DNA of 64,000 nucleotides, taken from NCBI RefSeq assembly GCF_024172165.1, contig NZ_JAMZEB010000002.1:11363001-11427000 (forward strand), in the 5' to 3' direction. Under the pieces are notes generated by a model. It was not told the origin of the DNA and did no database searches. It saw only the letters and a list, made by a program, of their open reading frames with translations. This document shows, piece after piece, positions 45,523 through 53,495 of the stretch. Made by a program: the position numbers and the translations under genes. The stretch is from Nonomuraea thailandensis (GTDB taxonomy: Bacteria; Actinomycetota; Actinomycetes; Streptosporangiales; Streptosporangiaceae). Numbering within the stretch: position 1 is the first letter of the stretch; the number at the start of each line of letters is the position of its first letter.

Positions 45523-46818
45523 TCAAGCCACCACGGACTTGAGTGACGCCTCCAGGATGTCCACGCCGGCGTGCAGCTCGTCCTCGCTGATCGTCAGCGG
45601 CGGGGCGATCCGGAAGATGCCCCCCATCCCGGGCAACTGCACGATGTTCATGTGCAGCCCCCGTTCCAGGCAGGCCGAGGTGACCGCCTGCCCCAGCGCA
45701 TCCGCGGGCGCCTTGCTCTGCTTGTCCCTCACCAGCTCAAGCCCCTGCAGCAGCCCCCGCCCGCGCACGTCACCCACGACCTCGTACCCCTCGCGCAACG
45801 CCAGCAGGCGGGCGGTGAGCTGGTCGCCCAGGCGGGCGGCGCGGGCGACGAGGCCGTCGCGGTGGATGACGTCGAGGACCGTCAGCGCGACGGCGGCGGC
45901 CAGCGGGTCGGAGACGTGCGTGGTGTAGAAGAGGAAGCCGCGCTCGTGGCAGGTCTGCTCGATCCCGGCGGAGGTGACGACGGCCGCCACGGGCAGGCCG
46001 GCGCCGAGGGTCTTCGACAGTGTGAGGATGTCCGGGGTGACGCCGTCGCGTTCGAAGGCGTACATCGTGCCGGTGCGGCCGAGGCCGGTCTGGGCCTCGT
46101 CGAGGACGAGCAGCATGCCGCGCTCGTCGCACAGCTCCTTGAGGCGGCGCAGGTAGCCGGGCGGGAGGTCGATGATGCCGCCGGACGACAGGATGGGCTC
46201 GACGAGGCAGGCGGCCAGGCTGCCGGCGGACTGCTGGTCGACCAGGGCGAAGCCGTAGGCGAGCTCGCTCTCCCAGTCGTGCGACCCGTCGGGGGAGCGG
46301 AACGGCGAGCGGTAGGCGTTGGGGGCGGGCAGCGCGAGGTTGCCCGGGGTCGGCGGGCCGTAGCCGCGGCGGCCGGCCGAGAAGGTGGCGGAGGCGGCTC
46401 CCTGGGTCATGCCGTGCCAGGAGCGGTCGAAGGAGACGATCTCCCAGCGGCCGGTGGCGAGCTTGGCCATCTTGATCGCGGCCTCGTTCGCCTCGGCGCC
46501 CGTGGTGAGCAGCAGCATCTTGCTCAGCTCGTCGGGCAGGGTGGCGGTGAGGCCGCGGGCGAGCTCCAGCACCGGGGCACTGAGCATGCCGCTGTAGAGG
46601 TGGGCCAGCGAGCCCGCCGCGGACGAGACGGTGGCGACGATGTCGGGGTGCGCGTGGCCGAGGATGGCGCTCATCTGACCGGAGGTGAAGTCGAGGATCG
46701 AGGTGCCCTGGTCGTCGAAGACGTGGGCGCCGGAGGCGCGCTGGATGAGGCGCGGGGTGAAGCCGCCGCCGTAGCGGATGAGGAGCCGGTCCGCCTCGTC
46801 CAAGAACGTCCTGTCCAT
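45523..46818 (-). CDS. 2,2-dialkylglycine decarboxylase (class III aminotransferase)
   Basis: The 431-residue PLP enzyme has LVLDEAQTGLGRTGTMYAF, DILTLSKTLGAGLP with the PLP lysine near residue 270, FYTTHVSDPLAAAV, VRGRGLLQGLELVRD and LSMNIVQLPGMGG-like LHMNIVQLPGMGG near the C-terminus. These match Burkholderia DgdA closely, which decarboxylates 2,2-dialkylglycines such as 2-aminoisobutyrate and transfers the amino group to pyruvate. ATG 46818 fits the family. It diverges from an MmyB-type regulator 125 bases away, a likely control pair. General class III aminotransferase activity is the alternative. Confidence 0.88.
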   Translation of the reverse strand: MDRTFLDEADRLLIRYGGGFTPRLIQRASGAHVFDDQGTSILDFTSGQMSAILGHAHPDIVATVSSAAGSLAHLYSGMLSAPVLELARGLTATLPDELSKMLLLTTGAEANEAAIKMAKLATGRWEIVSFDRSWHGMTQGAASATFSAGRRGYGPPTPGNLALPAPNAYRSPFRSPDGSHDWESELAYGFALVDQQSAGSLAACLVEPILSSGGIIDLPPGYLRRLKELCDERGMLLVLDEAQTGLGRTGTMYAFERDGVTPDILTLSKTLGAGLPVAAVVTSAGIEQTCHERGFLFYTTHVSDPLAAAVALTVLDVIHRDGLVARAARLGDQLTARLLALREGYEVVGDVRGRGLLQGLELVRDKQSKAPADALGQAVTSACLERGLHMNIVQLPGMGGIFRIAPPLTISEDELHAGVDILEASLKSVVA

Positions 46819-46930
46819 CGCGATCCTCTCTGGCCTCGCCCGAGTGGCCGGGCCGAATGTCATCTTCGATCGATGGCGACAGTCGTCACAAGGGGCGCGG
46901 CGCAGGCGGTGCTTGAGGCTGATTGTCGCT

Positions 46931-46936
46931 TATGGT
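46931..46936 (+). promoter_or_regulatory. -10 box for a leaderless regulator transcript
   Basis: TATGGT lies 7 bases before the GTG start at 46944, placing transcription start on or next to the start codon. No clear -35 is seen. Confidence 0.4.
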
Positions 46937-46943
46937 GTGTTTC

Positions 46944-47774
46944 GTGACTGCGAGTCAACGCCGCCGTGACCAGCTCAAGGAGTTCCTGCGCGCCAGGCGC
47001 GAAGCGCTCACGCCCGCCGACGTCGGCATGCCCGCCGGAGGCCGCCGCCGTACTCCCGGGCTGAGGCGGGAGGAGGTGGCGGTGCTCGCCGGGGTCGGGG
47101 TGTCCTGGTACACCTGGCTGGAGCAGGGGCGCGACATCAAGGTCTCCGACGCCGTGCTCGACGCGGTGGCCCGCGCGCTGCTGCTGGACGAGGCGGAGCG
47201 CACCCACCTGTACGTGCTGGCCGGGCTGAACCCGCCGGACCCCGCCGGGCAGCCGGGCGCGCCGGTGAACGACCAGCTCAGGGCCGTGCTGGAGGGGTGG
47301 ATGCCCAACCCGGCGCACGTGCTCGACCGGCACTACGACCTGGTGGCCATGAACGACGCCTCCAGGCGGGTGTTCGGCTACGACGACGACGTACGCAACT
47401 GCATGGTGGCGTTCTTCACCCATCCCATCTACCGGGGCCGGTTCACCGCGTGGCACGAGTTCGCGCCGGACATGGTGGCCGACTTCCGCGCCGGAGCGGC
47501 CCGGTATCCGGACGATCCGGTCTTCGGGGAGATCGCCGAGAAGTTGCGCGCGGTCAGTCCGGAGTTCGCCGGGTTGTGGGCGCGGTCCGAGGTGAGCTCC
47601 CGCTCGCAGGGGGTCAAGGCGATCACGCATCCCGAGGCCGGGGATCTCGTCTTCGCGTACTCGCTGTTCCGGCTGCCGGACCGGGCGGATCTGAACGTGG
47701 TGCTGCACACGCCCGATCCCGACACCGACACGAAGGAGAAGGTGGAGAGCCTGGTGGCCGTACACCCAGGATGA
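46944..47774 (+). CDS. XRE/MmyB-type transcriptional regulator
   Basis: A 276-residue protein. Residues 1-75 form a helix-turn-helix (RREALTPADVGM, RRTPGLRREEVAVLAGVGVSWYTWLEQGRD), and the rest is the MmyB-like ligand-binding domain that can hold a fatty acid or similar (MPNPAHVLDRHYDLVAMNDASR, HEFAPDMVADFRAGAARYP). It is transcribed divergently from the dialkylglycine decarboxylase gene and probably regulates it or the downstream MDR oxidoreductase. Start GTG 46944 suggests a leaderless mRNA. Confidence 0.92.
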   Translation: MTASQRRRDQLKEFLRARREALTPADVGMPAGGRRRTPGLRREEVAVLAGVGVSWYTWLEQGRDIKVSDAVLDAVARALLLDEAERTHLYVLAGLNPPDPAGQPGAPVNDQLRAVLEGWMPNPAHVLDRHYDLVAMNDASRRVFGYDDDVRNCMVAFFTHPIYRGRFTAWHEFAPDMVADFRAGAARYPDDPVFGEIAEKLRAVSPEFAGLWARSEVSSRSQGVKAITHPEAGDLVFAYSLFRLPDRADLNVVLHTPDPDTDTKEKVESLVAVHPG

Positions 47775-47809
47775 GCTGACACTGCCTGACCCCGCGCCGT
47801 CCCAGCACG

Positions 47810-48781
47810 ATGGACGGCATGAAGGCCATCACGATTCCCCGGTTCGGTGACGCCGACGTTCTCAGGCTCGACGAGGTCGAGATCCCCGAGCCGGGCCCTG
47901 GGCAGGTCGCCATCGACGTGGCGTACGCGGGCGCCAACTTCGCCGAGATCCTCTACCGGCAGGGGCTGGCGGACGTGCCGCTGCCGTTCGTGCCCGGGAT
48001 CGAGGTGTCCGGACGCGTCCGGGCGCTCGGCCCCGGCGTCGAGGGGCTGCGGGTGGGGCAGCCGGTCGCCGCGCTGACGATCGTGGACAGCGGCGGCTAC
48101 GCCGAGGTGGTGGTGACCTCCGCCGAGCTGGTGGCCCCGCTGGACGGTTACGCGCTGGAGCTGGGGGTCGCGGCGGCGCTGCCGTCCAACAGCACGACGG
48201 CGTTCCTGGTGCTCGACCGGGTGGCGCGCATCGAGCCGGGGGAGAGCGTGCTGGTGCACGCGGCGGCCGGCGGCGTGGGCAGCCAGCTCGGGCAGGCCGC
48301 CCGGCTGCTGGGGGCGGGCCGCGTGGTGGGCGCCGTGGGCAGCCCGGCCAAGGTCGAGGCCGCCAGGGCGTTCGGGTACGACGAGGTCGTGCTGCGGGAG
48401 GAGGCGGCGGAGGCGGGGCGGTTCGACGTCGTGGTGGACATGGTGGGCGGCGCGGCCCGCCGCGGCAGCCTGGACCTGCTCGCGCCGATGGGGCGGATGG
48501 TCGTGATGGGCAACGCCTCCGGCGCGCGGGACGTCGGGATCCCGGCCAACGAGCTGTGGCTGACCAACAAGACCGTCTCCGGGTTCAACCTGGCCGCGTT
48601 CTCCGCCGCCTTCCCCGAGACCGCCGGGCAGGCGCTGCGGCGGGTCGTGGCCGGGGCCGCGAGCGGGGAGCTGCGGGTGCGGGTCGAGTCGCTGCGGCTG
48701 GAGCAGGCCGCGCAGGCGCACCGCCGCATCGAGTCCGGCCGCACCACCGGCAAGCTGGTGCTCGAAGTGGAACGGCACTGA
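47810..48781 (+). CDS. MDR family NADPH:quinone oxidoreductase
   Basis: A 323-residue zinc-independent medium-chain reductase. MKAITIPRFGDADVLRLDEV begins the GroES-like domain, and VLVHAAAGGVGSQLGQAARLLGA is the dinucleotide-binding strand. It reduces quinones or enones with NADPH. ATG 47819 (MKAI) is an alternative start. It follows the MmyB regulator by 35 bases in the same direction, the arrangement often seen for MmyB targets. Confidence 0.92.
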   Translation: MDGMKAITIPRFGDADVLRLDEVEIPEPGPGQVAIDVAYAGANFAEILYRQGLADVPLPFVPGIEVSGRVRALGPGVEGLRVGQPVAALTIVDSGGYAEVVVTSAELVAPLDGYALELGVAAALPSNSTTAFLVLDRVARIEPGESVLVHAAAGGVGSQLGQAARLLGAGRVVGAVGSPAKVEAARAFGYDEVVLREEAAEAGRFDVVVDMVGGAARRGSLDLLAPMGRMVVMGNASGARDVGIPANELWLTNKTVSGFNLAAFSAAFPETAGQALRRVVAGAASGELRVRVESLRLEQAAQAHRRIESGRTTGKLVLEVERH

Positions 48782-48863
48782 GCGGCCCCAGGTTCGCCCG
48801 AGGCGATGAGTTCCGGTGGCGGCGGCGGTCTGATCACCGACGACTCATGAGGGGAGCACGACG

Positions 48864-50000
48864 ATGGCGGACCTGCGCGGTCTTCTGCAGGGGTATGTCG
48901 ACGACGGATCGTTGCCGGGAGCGGTGGGGCTGGTGGCCCGGGGTGACCAGGTCGAGGTGGCGGTCGCCGGCTCGATGGCCGTCGGCGGCGCTCCGATGGC
49001 GGCCGACTCGATCTTCCGGTTCGCCTCGATCAGCAAACCCATCGCCGCCGCGGCCGTCATGATGCTCGTGGAGGACGGGCGGCTGGCCCTCGACGAGCCG
49101 ATCCGCACGTGGCTGCCGGAGCTCGCCGAGCCCGTCGTCGTGCGCACGCCGGCCGCCGGGATCGACGACGTGGTCCCCGCCGCGCGCCCGATCACCGTGT
49201 ACGACCTGCTCACCTCCACCGCCGGCTACGGCTTCCCGTCGGACTTCTCGCTGCCGGCGGTCCAGCGGTTGTTCGAGGTGCAGCGGGACGGGCGCGAGGT
49301 GCGCGGCTTCCCACCGGCGGACGTGTGGGTGGCGGAGCTCGCCCAGGTGCCGATGTTGTACCAGCCGGGGGAGGCGTACCTGTACGACACCTGCTCCACG
49401 CTCCAGGGCGTGCTGATCTCGCGGGTCACCGGCCGGGCGCTGCCCGATCTCCTGGCCGAGCGGGTGTTCGAGCCGCTGGGCATGGTGGACACGGCCTTCG
49501 AGGTGCCGGCGGCCAAGCGCGACCGCTTCACCAGCTACTACCGAACCGGGCCCGAACTGGCTGACGGGCCGGACGGGCAGTGGAGCACACCGCCTGCCTT
49601 CCCCCTGGCCAGTGCCGGGCTCGTGGGCACCGCCCACGACTGGCTCGCCTTCGGCCGCATGCTGCTCGCCGGAGGCGTCACGGACGGCGGGCGGCGGCTC
49701 CTGTCGGCGGAGTCGGTGCGATCGATGACCAGCGATCACACCACCGCCGCCCAGCGCGGGGTCGGCGAGCTCTTCCTGGAAGGCCAGGGATGGGGCTTCG
49801 GCGGCTCGGTGGACATCACGGCCACCGAGCCCTGGCACGTGCCCGGCCGGTACGGGTGGGTCGGTGGCACGGGCACGACGGCGCACGTCATCCCGTCCAC
49901 CGGGACGGTGAGCATCCTCCTCACCCAGGTGGGCATGGACAGCCCGGTGCCGGTCGCGTGGATGCGCGACTTCTGGCGGTACGCGGCCGAGGCGCGCTGA
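48864..50000 (+). CDS. Serine beta-lactamase-like hydrolase (class C/esterase type)
   Basis: A 378-residue cytoplasmic-looking protein without a signal peptide. The catalytic SxxK is SISK near residue 53; YDTCS near residue 173 occupies the YxN position with an altered second residue, and WVGGTGTTAHV near residue 334 the K/HTG position. This pattern fits the serine hydrolase/EstB group more than a resistance enzyme. Likely an esterase or peptidase; substrate unknown. Start ATG 48864. Confidence 0.88.
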   Translation: MADLRGLLQGYVDDGSLPGAVGLVARGDQVEVAVAGSMAVGGAPMAADSIFRFASISKPIAAAAVMMLVEDGRLALDEPIRTWLPELAEPVVVRTPAAGIDDVVPAARPITVYDLLTSTAGYGFPSDFSLPAVQRLFEVQRDGREVRGFPPADVWVAELAQVPMLYQPGEAYLYDTCSTLQGVLISRVTGRALPDLLAERVFEPLGMVDTAFEVPAAKRDRFTSYYRTGPELADGPDGQWSTPPAFPLASAGLVGTAHDWLAFGRMLLAGGVTDGGRRLLSAESVRSMTSDHTTAAQRGVGELFLEGQGWGFGGSVDITATEPWHVPGRYGWVGGTGTTAHVIPSTGTVSILLTQVGMDSPVPVAWMRDFWRYAAEAR

Positions 50001-50005
50001 CCGCC

Positions 50006-50857
50006 CTACCAGCGCTCCACGAGGTGCTCGCGGCCGGCCGGCGGGTCGTACGGCTCGGGCCAGAAGTCGGTGACCCGGCTGATCAGGCCCTCGCCGGAGA
50101 ATTCGAACCACACGCAGGCCTCCTGCCGCTCGTCGCCGACGCGGGCGTCGAGCCAGGCGGCGGCGTGGCGGCCGTCCGCGACGACCCTCCTGACCGCCAG
50201 GTGCCAGTCGCCGGGGTAGTCGGTGTTGAACCGGAGGAAGGGCTGCTTGCCGCGGATGCGCTCCCGGGTCTGCGGCATCTCGTAGACCACGTCCTCGGCG
50301 AGCAGGGCGGCGAACGCCTCCCAGTCGCGTCGCTCGGCGCTGTCGACGTAGGCGTGCGCGGTCCGCCGGCTCCTGGCGGTCTCGTCCGCGTGGCGGGCCC
50401 GCGGCGGGTGCAGCACCAGCAGGACGTGCTCGTCCTCGCCGTGCCGCACCGTCCCCGACCGCTCGAACCCGTGCCTCTCCAGCAGCCGCACCGACGCGGT
50501 GTTGCCGTGGAACGGATCGGCGTACAGGGGCCGGGCCTGCTCCTTGTCCAGGAAGAGCGCCATCGCGCGGGTGCCGATGCCGCGCCCCCAGAACGCCCGG
50601 CCGAACCAGTAGCCGATGAAGCGCCGATCCCCCTCCCACCAGGCCACCAGATTGCCCGCCAGCTCGCCTCCCACCATGACGGCCTGCACGAACACCGTCG
50701 GGTCGCCGAGGATGCGGGTCTTCCAGTGGTGCATGAACGCCTCCCGCTCCCGGGGCCGGAAGTGAGAGCGCCGCACGGCCTCCGGATCGTGCTCCTGCTC
50801 CAGCAGCACCTCCAGGTCGGCCTCGGTCACGTCCCTGAGCAGCACGGTGTCGTCCAT
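50006..50857 (-). CDS. GNAT acetyltransferase fused to SnoaL-like domain
   Basis: A single 283-residue frame contains two domains. Residues 5-160 are GNAT-type (LRDVTEADLEVLL, GYWFGRAFWGRGIGTRAMALFL, NTASVRLLERHGFERSG). Residues 165-283 are SnoaL/NTF2-like (AHAYVDSAERRDWEAFAALLAEDVVYEMP, DFWPEPYDPPAGREHLVERW), a cone-shaped barrel used by ketosteroid-isomerase relatives. I see no frameshift. The fusion is unusual and the product unknown. ATG 50857 is chosen as it starts the GNAT domain. Confidence 0.85.
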   Translation of the reverse strand: MDDTVLLRDVTEADLEVLLEQEHDPEAVRRSHFRPREREAFMHHWKTRILGDPTVFVQAVMVGGELAGNLVAWWEGDRRFIGYWFGRAFWGRGIGTRAMALFLDKEQARPLYADPFHGNTASVRLLERHGFERSGTVRHGEDEHVLLVLHPPRARHADETARSRRTAHAYVDSAERRDWEAFAALLAEDVVYEMPQTRERIRGKQPFLRFNTDYPGDWHLAVRRVVADGRHAAAWLDARVGDERQEACVWFEFSGEGLISRVTDFWPEPYDPPAGREHLVERW

Positions 50858-50898
50858 GCCGGGCGAGTCTGCCACCCGGGACCGACAGTTTCCCGGGG

Positions 50899-51558
50899 TC
50901 AGGCGGTCGGCGGGTCTCCAGGGCGGATCAGGCCCGACTCGTACGCGTACCGGACCGCCTGCGCCCGGTCGCGGAGGGCGAGCTTGGCCAGCAGCCGGTT
51001 GAGGTGGGTGCTCACCGTCGCCTCCGCGATGGACAGCTCCGCGGCGATCTCCGAGTTGGACAGCCCGTACGCCACCAGCCGCAGCACCTGCTTCTCCCGA
51101 GCCGTCAACCCGGACGGTGACGGTTCCGGAGGCGGGGCGGCGCGGCGGTAGGCGTCGACGACACGTCCCGTCACGGCCGGGTCGATGAGCATGTCGCCGC
51201 GGGCGGCGCTGCGGATGGCGGCGAACAGGTGCTCCGGCGGCGCGCCCTTGAGGAGGAAGCCGCTGACCCCGGCATGCAGGGAGACGTCGAGGTTCTCGTC
51301 CGTGTCGTACATCGTCAGCATGATCACGCGGGGCGGGCGGGGTGCGGACAGGATGCGGCGGGCGGCCTCCAGGCCGTTCGTGCGAGGCATGGCGATGTCG
51401 AGGAGGGCGACGTCCGGGTGGTGGCGTCCGGCGAGCTCGACCGCCTGCTCCCCGTCGGAGGCCTCGCAGAGCACGGAGAGGTCGGGCTGGGTCTCGATCA
51501 TCAGGCGCAGCCCGGCCCGGATCATGGCCTGGTGGTCGGCGATGAGGATGCTGATCAC
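50899..51558 (-). CDS. LuxR/NarL-family response regulator
   Basis: A 219-residue regulator. The receiver domain has ILIADHQAMIRAGLR and the phospho-acceptor in VALLDIAMPRTNG near residue 54, with LLKG at the conserved lysine. A C-terminal LuxR helix-turn-helix follows (LTAREKQVLRLVAYGLSNSEIAAELSIAEATVSTH). The GTG start overlaps the stop of the histidine kinase gene by 4 bases. It pairs with that kinase. Confidence 0.95.
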   Translation of the reverse strand: MISILIADHQAMIRAGLRLMIETQPDLSVLCEASDGEQAVELAGRHHPDVALLDIAMPRTNGLEAARRILSAPRPPRVIMLTMYDTDENLDVSLHAGVSGFLLKGAPPEHLFAAIRSAARGDMLIDPAVTGRVVDAYRRAAPPPEPSPSGLTAREKQVLRLVAYGLSNSEIAAELSIAEATVSTHLNRLLAKLALRDRAQAVRYAYESGLIRPGDPPTA

Positions 51559-52688
51559 AGGTGCAGCACCGCCTCGACGCGGAAGCCGCGCGGCGGGCAC
51601 GGCTCCGCGGTGAGGGTGCCCTGGAAGAGCGCCGCGCGTTCCCGCATGCCGATCAGGCCGTGGCCGCCTCCCGCGGACGGGCCGCGCGCGTGCCCCTCGG
51701 CCGGGCCCTCGTCCGCGATCTGCAGCCGCAGCTCGCGCGGGCGGTAGGTGACGGTGACGGCCGCCCGCGTCGGGCCGGCGTGCTTGAGGGTGTTGGTCAG
51801 CGACTCCTGGACGATGCGGTACGCCGACAGGTCGAGGCCCGCCGACAGCGGCACCGGCTCGCCGTGGACCTCGTACTTCACCTCCAGGCCGGCCGAGCGG
51901 ACCTGTTCGAACAGCTCGTCCAGCCGGTCGAGGCCCGGTTGCGGGGTCAGCCGGTCGAGCTCGGGCCCGCGCAGCAGGCCCACCATGCGCCGCAGCTCGA
52001 TCAGCGCCTCGTGACCGGCCTGCTCGACCGTGGTGAGCGCCTCGCGCTCGCGCCGCTGGTCGTCGAGCAACATCAGCCGTACGGCGCCGCTCTGCATGGT
52101 CATCACGCTGACGCTGTGCGCGACGATGTCGTGCAGCTCGCGGGCGAGCCGGGCGCGCTCCTCGGCGACGGCCTCGCGGGCCAGCAGCTCCCCGCGCTCG
52201 GCGGCCTGCACGGCGAGCACCCGGTGCCGCCGCACGGCCAGCGCGGCCCCGGCCGCGATCGCGGTCATCACCAGGGCCACGGCGTAGTCGCCAGGACCGG
52301 CCTCCGGTGAGGAGGTGGCCATCATGGCGGCCACGTACGCCCCGGTCGCCGCCACGCCGACGCCGGCTTTCACGCTGCGCGCCGGCACCTCCGACAGCAG
52401 CGTGAAGAGCAGCACGAGCTGCGTGTAGAACTGCCAGGCCGCGGGCAGCTCGCGGCTGAGCGCGAACGCGGCGACGTTGGCGGCCGAGTACACGACCAGG
52501 ACGCCGAACGGGGCGCGGCGACGGAACAGCACCCCGACGGCCGCCAGGATCCCGGCGGCCACCCAGAACGGCAGGCTCTCCCGCGCCGGGGCCATCGTCC
52601 GCCCGCTGAGCTCCTCCGCGAGCGCGAACAGGGCCACGACCGCCGCGACCAGCCAGTCGACGGGCGCGGGGAGACGGGAGCGGAGCAT
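51555..52688 (-). CDS. NarL-family sensor histidine kinase
   Basis: A 377-residue membrane kinase with four to six hydrophobic segments in residues 10-150. The dimerisation H-box is LARELHDIVAHSVSVMTMQS near residue 185, followed by an ATPase domain with VQESLTNTLKHAG and GGGHGLIGMRERAALF. ATG 52688 begins the first membrane helix; the open frame upstream is not used. Coupled to its response regulator. A partial palindrome (52733-52763) lies upstream between this gene and the divergent membrane gene. Confidence 0.94.
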   Translation of the reverse strand: MLRSRLPAPVDWLVAAVVALFALAEELSGRTMAPARESLPFWVAAGILAAVGVLFRRRAPFGVLVVYSAANVAAFALSRELPAAWQFYTQLVLLFTLLSEVPARSVKAGVGVAATGAYVAAMMATSSPEAGPGDYAVALVMTAIAAGAALAVRRHRVLAVQAAERGELLAREAVAEERARLARELHDIVAHSVSVMTMQSGAVRLMLLDDQRREREALTTVEQAGHEALIELRRMVGLLRGPELDRLTPQPGLDRLDELFEQVRSAGLEVKYEVHGEPVPLSAGLDLSAYRIVQESLTNTLKHAGPTRAAVTVTYRPRELRLQIADEGPAEGHARGPSAGGGHGLIGMRERAALFQGTLTAEPCPPRGFRVEAVLHL

Positions 52689-52732
52689 GAGCAGAGGGTA
52701 GCCTCCCCGGCGAAATCCACCTGGAGGGGGAT

Positions 52733-52763
52733 GGCCGGTCAAAGCCCGCTTTGACGACCGGCC
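52733..52763. promoter_or_regulatory. Interrupted palindrome in the kinase/membrane-gene divergent region
   Basis: GGCCGGTCAAAG (52733-52744) and CTTTGAC-GA-CCGGCC (52749-52763) pair with a two-base insertion. It lies between the kinase and the divergent membrane gene and could be a site for the encoded response regulator. Confidence 0.4.
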
Positions 52764-52790
52764 GGGGTCCGGCCCCGTACGGTCCCGCGC

Positions 52791-53495
52791 ATGCTCACCG
52801 ACGCGAACACCTTCCGCCGCCTCGCGGCCGGCGCCTGCCTCGTCCTGGCGCCGCTCTGCCTGCTGCTCGGCATGGTCACCGACCCCACGGACCCGGGCCC
52901 CTACGATCCCCTCGCCTACGCCAGGAACCCCGCGGCCGTCGGCGTCAGCGCCACGCTCCTGCACTACGCCTGGGTGCTGTTCGTGCCCGGCGTGATCGGG
53001 CTGGTCCACCTGGTCCGCCGCAAGGGCGTGGTGCTGGCGAACCTCGCCGGCGCGCTCACGGTCCTCGGCCTGATCAACTTCTCGTCGCTGATGATCTCGG
53101 ACTTCTTCGACATCGTGCTGTTCCAGCGACTGCCGGCGGAGCAGGCGCACAAGATCATGGAGGAGGCCGCCCAGCCGGCGATGATCGCCGCCTGGCAGCT
53201 GCCCGGGATGATCGGCTCCTTCCTGGGCCTGGTGCTGGTCGCGGTGGCCTACGCCCGCTCGGGCCGGGCCGGCTGGTGGTTCCCCGTGGGCGTGCTCGGC
53301 GGGATCGCCGTCTGGATCTACGGCGCGAGCTCCTGGAACGAGCTCCTCGGGTTCGGCGGCCCGGTCGTCCTGCTGCTGGTCTTCGGGTTCGTCGGGGTGT
53401 CCATCATCCGGATGCCGGACGCGGAGTGGTCGGGCGCGCCGGCCGTCGGGGCGCCCGGTCTCACCGGGCCCGGCGCAGGCGCAGGAAGTCGCTGA
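52791..53495 (+). CDS. Uncharacterised multi-pass membrane protein
   Basis: A 234-residue protein with five or six hydrophobic segments (LAAGACLVLAPLCLLLGMV, YAWVLFVPGVIGLVHLV, MIGSFLGLVLVAVAYA, PVVLLLVFGFVGVSII). No family is recognised. It is divergent from the two-component kinase gene, making it the likely regulated target. Its 3' end overlaps the convergent VWA gene by 35 bases. Confidence 0.7.
   Translation: MLTDANTFRRLAAGACLVLAPLCLLLGMVTDPTDPGPYDPLAYARNPAAVGVSATLLHYAWVLFVPGVIGLVHLVRRKGVVLANLAGALTVLGLINFSSLMISDFFDIVLFQRLPAEQAHKIMEEAAQPAMIAAWQLPGMIGSFLGLVLVAVAYARSGRAGWWFPVGVLGGIAVWIYGASSWNELLGFGGPVVLLLVFGFVGVSIIRMPDAEWSGAPAVGAPGLTGPGAGAGSR

Noticed and set aside
48864..50000. Beta-lactam resistance enzyme
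   Set aside because: There is no signal peptide and the YxN and KTG motifs are altered, which fits an esterase-type serine hydrolase better.
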